DNA of 64,000 nucleotides from JBJMQS01 sp045802605 (GTDB lineage Bacteria; Planctomycetota; Planctomycetia; Gemmatales; Gemmataceae): positions 124,001 through 188,000 of the forward strand of contig JBJMQS010000036.1 of NCBI GenBank assembly GCA_045802605.1, in the 5' to 3' direction. The notes beneath the pieces were generated by a model, which saw only the letters and a program-made list of their open reading frames with translations, searched no databases and had not been told where the DNA came from. Position numbers and translations under genes: made by a program. Shown here in pieces: positions 1 to 8,042 of the stretch. Position 1 is the stretch's first letter. Each line of letters begins with the position of its first letter.

Positions 1-84
1 CGAGAGCAACTGGCGACCGCCGTCCGGAATGTAGTCCAATGCCAGCCAGAGCTGAAAAATCTGCGAATCAAAATCGGAAGGTAA
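1..84 (+). CDS. C-terminal end of a gene entering from the left
   Basis: Frame 1 is open from the first base to a TAA at 82-84 and encodes 27 residues ending ELKNLRIKIGR. The next gene's ribosome-binding site follows 15 bases later, as expected for a co-directional neighbour. The fragment is too short to assign a family, and chance openness cannot be excluded. Confidence 0.35.
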   Translation, partial: REQLATAVRNVVQCQPELKNLRIKIGR

Positions 85-109
85 CTGTTCGGAAATCTTG
101 GAGGTAGTA

Positions 110-280
110 ATGTCAGCACGCGAAACGCTCAACCGGGCCTATTTCCAAAGTTCGATCGTAGTGGCGGCGCTCTTGGGTGTCGCATTTAGCTCGTGGGCCA
201 TCTTCGTGTTCGCCGCGGCCATCCTGCTGATTGGGAATGTTCTTGCCGACGAAATCCGCTTGAAGCCCAAAAAGCGTTGA
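110..280 (+). CDS. Small membrane protein, 56 aa
   Basis: The ATG at 110 follows a GGAGG at 100-104, which favours it over the in-frame TTG at 98. After a short polar N-terminus (MSARETLNRAYFQ) come two closely spaced hydrophobic stretches, roughly residues 14-29 and 30-46, which could be one hairpin or one long helix. The tail is basic (RLKPKKR), suggesting a cytoplasmic C-terminus. It is followed 38 bases later by another mini membrane protein of similar design, so the two are probably co-transcribed. The family is not recognised. Confidence 0.55.
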   Translation: MSARETLNRAYFQSSIVVAALLGVAFSSWAIFVFAAAILLIGNVLADEIRLKPKKR

Positions 281-317
281 TGTGACGTGGCAATCGCATT
301 AGATCATTGGAGGAAAA

Positions 318-473
318 ATGTATAGTCCCAGCCTTTTCGGCAAACTAGCGACGGCATCAGTAATAGTTGGCTTGCTCGCGACCTTTGTCGCTACCGGCGG
401 CTGGCTCATTATGGTGCCGGTCATCGCAGCGATCACTGTCGTATTCCATCTCGCCCGGCTGGACCGCCTTTAG
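318..473 (+). CDS. Small membrane protein, 51 aa
   Basis: The ORF starts at ATG 318 just after a strong GGAGG (309-313) and runs 51 codons. The product is almost entirely hydrophobic between residues 8 and 45 (VIVGLLATFVATGGW, then MVPVIAAITVVFHLA) and ends with a short charged tail (RLDRL). It lies directly downstream of the similar 56-residue protein and resembles it in size and plan, suggesting a pair. The function is unknown. Confidence 0.55.
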   Translation: MYSPSLFGKLATASVIVGLLATFVATGGWLIMVPVIAAITVVFHLARLDRL

Positions 474-530
474 AAATGACGGGAACCTGCGTTGGGGCCG
501 CCTACGGGCGGTCTAGCGCAGGTATTTTTT

Positions 531-1643
531 TTATGGGTCAGGCGGCAAAAACTGCTGGCGAGCAGCCTCAAGATCCGTAGGTGCATCGTCAGGAAGTGGC
601 CCCAGCTCTCCCCGAACATTGAAGTAGGCACGAGTCTTTTCATCCTTGCCACAAATAATGGCTCCGCAAACAACTCCGATGATACCTCCAATCACCGCAG
701 TAACGTTTGTTGCTGCCGGATTGGTTGCGGTGAATGCCCCGACGCCGGCACCCCCGACGCCGAACGCGAGAAGATAACTGATTCGGCGCAGCCCGCCATT
801 ATCAACGAACTGCACCAGATCCGTTCGAGCTGCCAGATACGACTTTCGCAGCAAATGATTATGTGGGTCTTGAGCAAGCTGTTGGCGGAGCTGCCATACA
901 TCCTGAGTAGGTGGATCGGCAGATGTCGCAAATCTATGGCTGAAGCGATGACGACAGCCTGTACATGTGACGGCGACCTCTCCGCGCACATTCGGCAACC
1001 GCAACTTTTGGCTGCATTGGGGACATGCCAGCACGATCGGCAAACTTGGTGAGGAAGTTGATTCAGGGGTTCGATTCACCGATTTCAAGGTGTGGCGCGT
1101 GATCTCATGAATGATGCGACCTAACCAAGCGCCACCAGCCGCCACTATGGCATACGCCAATACTGGATTCTTCATCTTTGCCAAAATGCCAGCTTGCGAG
1201 ACTACGATGACGGCCAATAACGCACCTATGATAATGAACGTCCACCCCGAAACGCTTTCACCGGCCGTGGGAAACGAGAAAAACGAGCCGCGTACCGACT
1301 CGTATTTGGCCCGGGCAAAATCGGCGGTAACGCCGTCGAGCCAACGCTCGAAATCGTCCCATTGCCGCGGATAGTTCTGTGCTCTTTGCTGAGCGTCTCC
1401 ACGGTCACGTTCGGCGTTTTCACGCTCCTGGCCGGTAGATGTTCCTGTACGGAGTTCGTCGTAGCGACGGCGTGAGCCTGGATTCGCCAGAACCGCCCAG
1501 GCTTCGTTGATCTCAAGCATCTGCGCGTGAGTGCCGCCACGGTCGGGATGACAGGTACGACACCGTTGCCGGTATGCCGAGCGAACCTCACTCGGAGTCG
1601 CAGTTGAAGCCACGCCGAGAATGGCGTAATAGTCAGGATTCAC
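531..1643 (-). CDS. Membrane-anchored J-domain protein, 370 aa
   Basis: Residues 1-66 form a J domain (YYAILGVASTATPSEVRSAY) with the HPD tripeptide at 32-34 that stimulates Hsp70/DnaK ATPase. The classical DnaJ Gly/Phe region and four-repeat zinc centre are absent. Instead there are two hydrophobic segments near residues 132-175, a CPQC/CTGC zinc-ribbon pair near 215-235, and a Gly/Ala-rich C-terminal pair of membrane segments. It is therefore a type III-like J protein that probably recruits DnaK to a membrane. The start is GTG at 1643. It lies 37 bases downstream of a small single-pass protein on the same strand, probably in one operon. The client is unknown. Confidence 0.8.
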   Translation of the reverse strand: MNPDYYAILGVASTATPSEVRSAYRQRCRTCHPDRGGTHAQMLEINEAWAVLANPGSRRRYDELRTGTSTGQERENAERDRGDAQQRAQNYPRQWDDFERWLDGVTADFARAKYESVRGSFFSFPTAGESVSGWTFIIIGALLAVIVVSQAGILAKMKNPVLAYAIVAAGGAWLGRIIHEITRHTLKSVNRTPESTSSPSLPIVLACPQCSQKLRLPNVRGEVAVTCTGCRHRFSHRFATSADPPTQDVWQLRQQLAQDPHNHLLRKSYLAARTDLVQFVDNGGLRRISYLLAFGVGGAGVGAFTATNPAATNVTAVIGGIIGVVCGAIICGKDEKTRAYFNVRGELGPLPDDAPTDLEAARQQFLPPDP

Positions 1644-1679
1644 AGTGGCACCCGTTTCAACGAGAGAGAGGGATTGCCT

Positions 1680-2255
1680 CTACTGTTGTGGAAACTCAAT
1701 ACCGTATCGTGCGGTCATCGTTGATCGGATTCGGGCACCCCCGTCTCGCAAGACCCTGCGGCTCAGCGCCCACCACTCTTGAGCGGAACGACTCACGTCG
1801 ATGGCCACATTGGCACCTTCGCCATTGGCGATGCGGGCAAACGCTTCGATGAGGGCGGCGGGGTCGGACGATCGTTCCAAGAGATCAGCCCGAAGACTGA
1901 ACACCTCAGCGGCGTCGAGCACCCATTTCACGAGATCGCGATCCACACCAAGGGTCGGTAGCGACCGGCATTGGTTGGCCGCAAACCGGTGGGCAGCCAT
2001 GTCCTGGTTCGGCCGACCCTTAATGTTCGCGACCAGCTCAGCGAAGATCCGGCTGTAGCCTTGCCAATAAGCCAAAGTTTGGGCAGCTGCCGAGTTAGCA
2101 GCTCCGGCTGGTGGATACGGCCCGGCTGGAGAAAACTGTGGCGGGGTTCCGGCATTGGCCGGTGTTTTTGGACTGCTGCCGCAATCTTTGACCGCCAGCA
2201 GAATGATCCCGATGCCAGCGATTCCGGCCAACCACGAGTAGTTGTCTTTCTTCAT
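1680..2255 (-). CDS. Single-pass anchored hypothetical protein, 191 aa
   Basis: A GGAGG (2265-2269 on the complement) sits nine bases before ATG 2255, which decides the start over the in-frame TTG at 2261. The N-terminus is a membrane helix (WLAGIAGIGIILLAVKDCG) with a Cys just after it, so it may be a lipoprotein or a signal anchor. A Pro/Ala-rich linker follows, then a soluble domain of about 130 residues. No family is recognised. It precedes the J-domain gene, and joint function at the membrane is an inference. Confidence 0.65.
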   Translation of the reverse strand: MKKDNYSWLAGIAGIGIILLAVKDCGSSPKTPANAGTPPQFSPAGPYPPAGAANSAAAQTLAYWQGYSRIFAELVANIKGRPNQDMAAHRFAANQCRSLPTLGVDRDLVKWVLDAAEVFSLRADLLERSSDPAALIEAFARIANGEGANVAIDVSRSAQEWWALSRRVLRDGGARIRSTMTARYGIEFPQQ

Positions 2256-2384
2256 CGGCAACTTCCTCCACCCAGTGCTGTCGATTTTGAGGCCGATTCT
2301 GCTTGTTGAGAAAACCGCGAAAAATACCGAGCGCCACTTTAAGTCGATGGTAACTTATAGTATGCGGCCGCTACTCTCGTCGCA

Positions 2385-2615
2385 ATGGCGAAGAAAGCGA
2401 GCAAATCGAATGTTTTTGTGCGCTTTGGCGAGGCCGTCCGTACTCACCGCGATCGCCTAGAGATGACGCAAGAGGAGTTAGCAGAGAAAGCCAAGATGCA
2501 CCGCACCTACCTCTCTGATATTGAAAGAGGTCGTCGCAACGTCAGTTTGTTAAACATCGAGCGTTTGGCCCGAGCACTCTCTACATCAATCGCTGAACTT
2601 TGTCGCCAGGTTTAA
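2385..2615 (+). CDS. XRE-family DNA-binding regulator, 76 aa
   Basis: The protein is essentially one helix-turn-helix domain of the Cro/CI type: RLEMTQEELAEKAKMHRTYL, then SDIERGRRNVSLLNIERLA. This size and layout match stand-alone XRE regulators, including controller proteins of restriction-modification systems. No restriction or methylase gene is adjacent, so the target is unknown. It is divergent from the 1680-2255 gene, and the 130 bases between them are the likely shared promoter/operator. Confidence 0.85.
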   Translation: MAKKASKSNVFVRFGEAVRTHRDRLEMTQEELAEKAKMHRTYLSDIERGRRNVSLLNIERLARALSTSIAELCRQV

Positions 2616-2744
2616 GTTGATTCACGTTGCCCCCGCCGCGCCTAGATTCGCTCAAGCTCACACGTCGATCGGCTCATACAACAGTCGCAAAGGCGTCGAT
2701 CCACTCGGAGTTCATTGTCACCGTCCGTCGAGCGAGGTCGTGCG

Positions 2745-3357
2745 ATGCCGGCTCCAAAACTAACGGTGCCGCAAATACTGCACTGGGCGGATGAATGGCG
2801 TCGACAATCGGGCAAGTGGCTACGAGAGTATTCAGGCTCCATTCCCGGATCACTCGGAGAAAAATGGCGACGGATTGACAACGCTCTTCGCTATGGATTA
2901 CGCGGGATTTCCGGCGGCCGCTCATTGGCGCAGTTGCTCGCTTGCGAACGCGGCCATCGGAACTTTCGATCACTTCCGCCATTGAGAATCAAGCAGCTGT
3001 TGCAATGGGCTGAGGCCCACCATCGCAAGATGCGAGCGTGGCCAACCCGCGAGTCGGGACCAATCTCGGATGCGACGGCGAAACGTGGCACGCGGTCGAT
3101 TCAGCCTCGAAGAGCGGGCGTCGCGGTCTGTCGGGCGGATCGTCATTGCCCGACCTGCTTTGGCAGTACCGAAGCGTGCCGGTTCGGTATCACCCACCGC
3201 CGCTGACCCAAAAACAGATTCTTGGCTGGGCTGATACGCATCGGCGTCGAACGGGGGCGTGGCGTGGCCGATATGCCGACGTTCGGGGCCGGTGAATGAA
3301 TGCCCGAGCGAGACGTGGTTTAATCTCGATCAAGCGCTGCGACTCGGATTGCGGGGG
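2745..3357 (+). pseudogene. Broken gene of three tandem ~65-residue modules
   Basis: Three copies of one module are readable only by changing frame twice. Copy 1 (from ATG 2745, preceded by GAGGT) reads LTVPQILHWADEWRRQSGKW then SLGEKWRRIDNALRYGLRGI. Copy 2 starts in the same frame (LRIKQLLQWAEAHHRKMRAW) and continues near 3070 in another frame (GETWHAVDSASKSGRRGLSG). Copy 3 (LTQKQILGWADTHRRRTGAW) shifts again near 3285 and ends SETWFNLDQALRLGLRG. Each shift equals a net loss of one base. I recall such ILxWADxHxxRTGxW arrays as common in Gemmataceae, with no known function. After 3357 the frame continues to a stop at 3522 with unrelated residues. Confidence 0.6.
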
Positions 3358-3575
3358 ACTGAAAGGCAGTTAGTCGTTGTTAACGCTGCTCGCGAAGTAT
3401 CGAGGCGTGAAAAAAGTGATCTCAGTTCGCCCCAAGAATCTGGTGAAAAAAAAATGCCCGGTGACGCCGCTTCGGTGTCGCCCAGTCACCGAGAACGGAG
3501 CCAACAGGCAATGACTTTATAGTCTGTGGTCCGCGTTCGCCAAGATATTCTTGTTGAGAAGTTATGGGCGCAGTA

Positions 3576-3962
3576 CTAGTTGTTACCCCCATCGCCGCCG
3601 CTATTGCAATCTCCGACGCCGCAGTTGTTGCTACAGTTGCCGGTACCGCCACCGTCGTTACACGAAGCAACACCTATGGAGGCCCCCTCCAAGTCCCGGG
3701 TGTTGAGTGGGAACGGGTTATGGTGGATGAACCGACCGTAACGCTCTTGGCAGAACTCTGCGTATTGCTTGGTGTGGAGGACGAATGTGTGCCAAGCTGC
3801 ATCAACCCGCATTGACGGGCAGACTGGCTGTCTTGTCACTACGCAGCGGTCGAGGTAGTCGACGAGTTCGTCGAAGCGCTGTTCGGACTCGGCGAGCGAA
3901 AGGGCTTCTTGTACAGCGAAGTACTGTAGAACTCGCTCTGGCAAGCAAATGCTCTCAATCAT
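3576..3962 (-). CDS. GRDP/DUF1399-like small protein with Cys-Asn-Gly tail, 128 aa
   Basis: GGAGAG lies five bases before ATG 3962, favouring it over the TTG at 3986. The core has the pattern typical of 'glycine-rich domain-containing' (DUF1399-like) proteins: VDAAWHTFVLHTKQYAEFC, then ERYGRFIHHNP, whose conserved His/Trp residues are of unknown role. The last ~30 residues (from about 99) are strikingly rich in Cys, Asn and Gly, with motifs CNDGGG, CSNNC and GDCNSGGDGG. Such a tail could bind metal, act as a secreted/anchored segment or be a substrate for modification; none of these is shown. The gene stands alone between unknowns. Confidence 0.6.
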   Translation of the reverse strand: MIESICLPERVLQYFAVQEALSLAESEQRFDELVDYLDRCVVTRQPVCPSMRVDAAWHTFVLHTKQYAEFCQERYGRFIHHNPFPLNTRDLEGASIGVASCNDGGGTGNCSNNCGVGDCNSGGDGGNN

Positions 3963-4073
3963 GTTCTCTCCATACTCTGGGACCAAGGGGACACGTCATC
4001 ACCAGAGTCCATGATCCATCAAAGACGACGCGGCGTGAATCTTGTCTTTTTGGAAAGATCGCGCGCAAAATGT

Positions 4074-5297
4074 TCATCCACGATAGAGCCGGCGCAGCTC
4101 GCCTTTAGTTCTTTCAACCCATTTGAGCATGTGGTAGTCGTGCGGAAGAAGTGCACATAACTCATGGGCTAGATCCCGGGAACGCTGATGCCGTTTTCCA
4201 AGGGCTAGGTCGCACGCAAACTCCAGTCGGGCGCTACGAGATCGAACTGGTAAGTGCCAAGGGGGTATTTTGTCCGCTATGCTTTCAAGAACCTGATCCG
4301 CTTCTCGAAAATGCGTCGACAATATTCCCGCGTTCGCAACTTCGAGTGCTTCAGTGAGACCGAGATTCTCTTTCTTCCACGGCAATGACTGAAAGTGGTC
4401 AGGGTTTTCGAGCACGTCGAATGTCTCAACAAATGGCGCTGAGACTCCACCCTTGATATTGCATTGCCGTGCCTTAAGCGCAAAACGCTTTGCCTGTGAG
4501 AGATAGCGCGCCTGCTCGCGCCTTTCCCGCCGATAAGCGATGATCTGGCGATATGACGATGCAATGGTTTGATAACCAAGCCCACGCAGCTTCTTCATAT
4601 GCGCTGCCAGTACCTCGTTCCGGCAAACATACGGCAACCAACTCAAACCAACTTGCGCGAGCCAACTACTCACGGGATGGTAATCGCGAAACATGCTATC
4701 TGTGGACTTCTGCGAAAGTGCTCGGCAGAGGCTTTCACTAGCCCCAGTCGCACGCAAGAATCCTGTCATGGCAGCGTGTGCTGCTGCCACCAAAGATTGA
4801 GCCAGCCTCACGAGTTGAGTTTGCGTGAAGCGATCTTCGGTCAACAGAATAGAATGCGCCCCATTCAGATTGGGGAATCGAGGGCCTCGAATGAATGCAA
4901 GATCATTACCCAGTTCAGTCGTGATTAGGCCAAGGACTTGAGCATGCGCTGCTGCTAACGCAATCGCCGCTTCAAAACGGAGTCTTTGATTGGCCCCTCG
5001 ATCCTCGTAAACTTGGCTGCAAAATAACTCAACTTGTTCTGGATCGTGACAAATGCCAATCAGCGCATCCCTCAGTCCCAGTCGGAACTCGGCGATTTGA
5101 GTGTAAATGCCGCTCTCGGACTGATCGTAGTGCCTTGCGGTCCTTAGCACGGCCTGAGTATTGGCGGCTTTTCTCCCCGCCATTGACGACAACGCAGTCC
5201 AAAACGCAATGACATCGGTGTCTACTTGGCGGAACGGCTGTTGATCCAACACGTTGGCAACTGTCGCGATCCCAAATATCGGCGCAGATGTTCTCAT
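4074..5297 (-). CDS. Hypothetical protein, 407 aa
   Basis: A long open frame with ordinary amino-acid composition. No signal peptide, membrane segment or catalytic motif is evident. The middle is alpha-helical and Ala-rich (EAAIALAAAHAQVLGLITTE, SLVAAAHAAMTGFL). The C-terminal third has a helix-pair flavour reminiscent of TPR-like scaffolds (LTEALEVANAGILSTHFREA, SARLEFACDLALGKRHQRSR), but no repeat can be aligned with confidence. It has no close neighbour on its strand. Unrecognised. Confidence 0.6.
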   Translation of the reverse strand: MRTSAPIFGIATVANVLDQQPFRQVDTDVIAFWTALSSMAGRKAANTQAVLRTARHYDQSESGIYTQIAEFRLGLRDALIGICHDPEQVELFCSQVYEDRGANQRLRFEAAIALAAAHAQVLGLITTELGNDLAFIRGPRFPNLNGAHSILLTEDRFTQTQLVRLAQSLVAAAHAAMTGFLRATGASESLCRALSQKSTDSMFRDYHPVSSWLAQVGLSWLPYVCRNEVLAAHMKKLRGLGYQTIASSYRQIIAYRRERREQARYLSQAKRFALKARQCNIKGGVSAPFVETFDVLENPDHFQSLPWKKENLGLTEALEVANAGILSTHFREADQVLESIADKIPPWHLPVRSRSARLEFACDLALGKRHQRSRDLAHELCALLPHDYHMLKWVERTKGELRRLYRG

Positions 5298-5611
5298 ATT
5301 TCCGAATGACTCACATCAACTGAACTAGCCGAACCCAAGACGATTTATCGGATCAAATATTATCAGATTAATCGGGCTTGTGTTTATGTTTCATGGAACT
5401 TGGCTCGGAGTCTGGGAAAACTCAGACCGATTACGCTTTTGGGTGGCAAAAGTGATGCACCGCCGGACCTTGTCTGCTGTGTACAGCGCTGGAAGTTGCG
5501 CCGTGCTGAAAAGTTGAAAAGCACTGCTCTCAAGATTTCTCCATAGGCGACGTTACCAACTGACAACGACTGACCGAGTCAATGTCGTTAAAGTCCCAGA
5601 CGGAGGCAGTT
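5298..5611. other. Intergenic stretch, no convincing gene
   Basis: The first ~100 bases are AT-rich around 5340-5390 and probably carry the promoter of the minus-strand gene to the left. An open frame on the minus strand (5384-5566) has no ribosome-binding site or family resemblance. A GGAGG at 5602-5606 belongs to the next gene. Confidence 0.5.
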
Positions 5612-5833
5612 ATGCGGCTGGAGCGCTGGCAGGCAGAACAGCTTGGCCGGGTCATCGGTCGAAAGTTGCGCTATCTCGGCCGCCTGCGAAGTCGGATGGA
5701 GCAAGTCGGATTCGTGCAATCTGACCATCTTTTTCAACTCGTTACCCGCGTTTACGACGCGACGCACGCACTATCCGTAGAGCTGCATTATTCGTCCTGT
5801 AGCACGGGTGTCGGAAGATCACCCGAAGTTTGA
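5612..5833 (+). CDS. Small helical hypothetical protein, 73 aa
   Basis: ATG 5612 has a GGAGG five bases upstream (5602-5606), so I prefer it to the in-frame ATG at 5582. The product is basic and helical at the start (RWQAEQLGRVIGRKLRYLGRLRSRM) and ends CSTGVGRSPEV. I believe similar small proteins recur in planctomycetes, but the function is unknown. It is the first gene of the run leading to the winged-helix and recombinase genes and is probably part of the same mobile cassette. Confidence 0.6.
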   Translation: MRLERWQAEQLGRVIGRKLRYLGRLRSRMEQVGFVQSDHLFQLVTRVYDATHALSVELHYSSCSTGVGRSPEV

Positions 5834-5871
5834 CTGCATATCGCCAAATGGCGCATGGTTGTCAGCAAAAA

Positions 5872-5916
5872 GCCAAACTCCAGTATTGGACCATTCATCC
5901 TAATACTGAGTTTGGC
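5872..5916 (+). promoter_or_regulatory. Stem-loop just before the winged-helix gene
   Basis: GCCAAACTCCAGTATT (5872-5887) pairs with AATACTGAGTTTGGC (5902-5916) with one bulged base and a 14-base loop. It ends two bases before the ATG at 5919, where a ribosome-binding site would normally be. It could end transcription of the 5612 gene, although there is no T-tract, or control translation of the next gene. Confidence 0.5.
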
Positions 5917-5918
5917 CT

Positions 5919-6383
5919 ATGGAGAATCACACCCATGATGTCGTCCGAAGTTCACTTCGGAACCTCGCAGCAAGTTGCGCCGCATTCATGGAACTTCTGG
6001 AACGTGCGGACGCCATGTTATCACTCTGTGAACCGGCGTCCGATGCGCTGATTGGGTCGTTTCCCGGTAACGGGCGATCTAGTCGCAACGGCAAGGTCGA
6101 GATTGATCGGTCACGTCTGACCGTGGCTTATCGCGGCAAAACCTGCTTCCTCGGTAACACGCTGGCATTCCGGTTTCTTGTCCACCTCGCGCGCCGACCT
6201 GACGCTTACGTAGCGTACGAGGATCTTTTGTCGGAGGTTTGGCGAGGCATGCGGACTGACTCCGCGGTTCGGAGCGTGGCCAAGACTGTGCGTCATCGCT
6301 TGCGCGCTGCGGGCCTTTCGGAGCTTGCGTCGGCGATTGATGGTTCGGTTGCGCGGCATTACCGACTTCGCATCCGGAAATAG
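5919..6383 (+). CDS. Winged-helix (OmpR/PhoB-type) DNA-binding protein, 154 aa
   Basis: The C-terminal ~90 residues match the effector domain of response regulators: DRSRLTVAYRGKTCFLGNTL, then LVHLARRPDAYVAYEDLLSE, VWRG, VAKTVRHRLRAAGLS and HYRLRI. No receiver domain precedes it. The N-terminal ~55 residues are a short helical segment, so no phosphorylation input is visible. It sits 102 bases upstream of the serine recombinase gene and likely regulates the cassette, which is an inference. The start codon lacks a visible ribosome-binding site because a hairpin occupies that position. Confidence 0.8.
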   Translation: MENHTHDVVRSSLRNLAASCAAFMELLERADAMLSLCEPASDALIGSFPGNGRSSRNGKVEIDRSRLTVAYRGKTCFLGNTLAFRFLVHLARRPDAYVAYEDLLSEVWRGMRTDSAVRSVAKTVRHRLRAAGLSELASAIDGSVARHYRLRIRK

Positions 6384-6485
6384 TGAACCAAGATCACACA
6401 GAAATCACACAGTTTTCTGCCGCGGTTTGCCACAGCACTTTGTCATCATGGCATGACACTGGAAGTAGACATCTGCGAGAACGAC

Positions 6486-8042
6486 ATGCCAATACCCAGC
6501 GACTCTCCACGTGATGCGGTATCTGTGCCGGCGGCTCAATACGTCCGTATGTCAACCGAGCACCAGCAGTATTCGACTGCCAATCAGGAAGATGCGATTC
6601 GAGACTACGCGGTTCGTCGTGGCTTCGACATTATCAAGACCTACGCCGACGAGGGCCGCAGCGGCTTAAACATAGCCGGTCGTGACGCATTACGAGCCAT
6701 GATTGACGATGTGCAGAGCGGCCGGGCAACCTACCGCGCCATCCTCGTCTATGACATCAGCCGGTGGGGCCGGTTCCAGGACGCCGACGAAAGCGCCTAT
6801 TACGAGTACCTCTGCAAGCGCGCCGGCATCGAGGTTCGCTATTGCGCGGAGCAGTTCGAGAACGACGGAGGTCCTGCGGCCACCATCATCAAAAGTGTGA
6901 AACGCGCGATGGCCGGCGAGTACAGCCGGGAACTCTCGGCCAAGGTCTTCCAAGGACAATGTCGACTGATCGAGCTTGGCTATCGACAGGGCGGCATCGC
7001 CGGATACGGATTGCGGCGAATGTTGGTCAGCCACGCCGGTGAATCAAAAGGCGTGCTAACGCGCGGAGAACGAAAGAGTCTGCAAACGGACCGTGTGATT
7101 CTGATACCCGGCCCGGATGAAGAACTGGCCATCATCAAATGGATCTATGAACAGTTCACGTCGCTTGGCCGCCACGAAGGCGAAATCGCCGCCGAACTGA
7201 ACGCCAAAGGCATCCGAACCGACCTCGGTCGTCCATGGAGCCGTGGTTCTATTCGTGAGGTGCTGACCAACGAGAAGTACATCGGTAACAACATCTACAA
7301 CCGCACTTCATTCAAACTCAAGAAGAAACACGTCCGGAACACGCCCGACATGTGGGTGCGATCCGAAGGCGCGTTCGACCCGATTGTGAATGCCGACCTT
7401 TTCTATACCGCCCGTGGCGTGATCACCGAGCGCCAGCGCAAAATATCCTCCGAAGATATGCTGGCACGTTTGAAGCGGCTGGGCGAAATGAACCGCAACC
7501 TATCGGCCAAACTGATCGACGCTGAAGAGACCATGCCCAGTAGTGCTGCATACCGTTCACGATTTGGCAGCCTATTGGAAGCGTACCGACAGGCGGGACT
7601 ACAGCCGTTGCGGGATTATGAATACGTGGGAATCAATCGCGGACTCCGGGCCTTGTATCCGGGTGTCCTAGCAGACCTCGAACAGCGTCTTGATAGGATT
7701 GGTGCACAGGTCGCCCGCAACCCGCTCAGCAATATTCTCGTCATCAATGGTGAATACACCGCGGTCGTTGCCCTTTCTCGATGCCGACAGACCGAAGCGG
7801 GTTCGCTTCGCTGGCTGGTCAGAATCAATCAGCGCCTTGCGCCGGACATCACAATCTTGGTCCGCATGGACGTCCAGAACAATACACCGGTTGATTACTA
7901 TTTGTTGCCGATGATGGATTTTGAAACACCTCAGTTCATTTTGTGCGAGACAAACGGCGTCCACCTGGACACCTATCAGTTCGATACGCTCGACTACTTT
8001 GCCAGCTTGGGTGCCCGTTGTCGCATCGAGGAGGCTGCATGA
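6486..8042 (+). CDS. Large serine recombinase, 518 aa
   Basis: The resolvase/invertase catalytic domain covers roughly residues 15-155. The nucleophile motif is AQYVRMSTEHQQYST (Ser23), followed by the conserved YADEGRSG and LVYDISRWGR segments. A Recombinase domain follows (GGIAGYGLRRML, ELNAKGIRTDLGRPW, VLTNEKYIGNNIYN). The last ~200 residues are not the usual zinc ribbon and coiled coil of phage integrases. Such enzymes cut and rejoin DNA at attachment sites. The start was chosen at ATG 6486; ATG 6453 is also in frame. The stop overlaps the next gene's start (ATGA at 8039-8042), so recombinase and ParB-like protein are translationally coupled. Confidence 0.93.
   Translation: MPIPSDSPRDAVSVPAAQYVRMSTEHQQYSTANQEDAIRDYAVRRGFDIIKTYADEGRSGLNIAGRDALRAMIDDVQSGRATYRAILVYDISRWGRFQDADESAYYEYLCKRAGIEVRYCAEQFENDGGPAATIIKSVKRAMAGEYSRELSAKVFQGQCRLIELGYRQGGIAGYGLRRMLVSHAGESKGVLTRGERKSLQTDRVILIPGPDEELAIIKWIYEQFTSLGRHEGEIAAELNAKGIRTDLGRPWSRGSIREVLTNEKYIGNNIYNRTSFKLKKKHVRNTPDMWVRSEGAFDPIVNADLFYTARGVITERQRKISSEDMLARLKRLGEMNRNLSAKLIDAEETMPSSAAYRSRFGSLLEAYRQAGLQPLRDYEYVGINRGLRALYPGVLADLEQRLDRIGAQVARNPLSNILVINGEYTAVVALSRCRQTEAGSLRWLVRINQRLAPDITILVRMDVQNNTPVDYYLLPMMDFETPQFILCETNGVHLDTYQFDTLDYFASLGARCRIEEAA

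Noticed and set aside
5384..5566. 60-codon minus-strand frame
   Set aside because: No start signal and no coding character. The region looks like promoter DNA.
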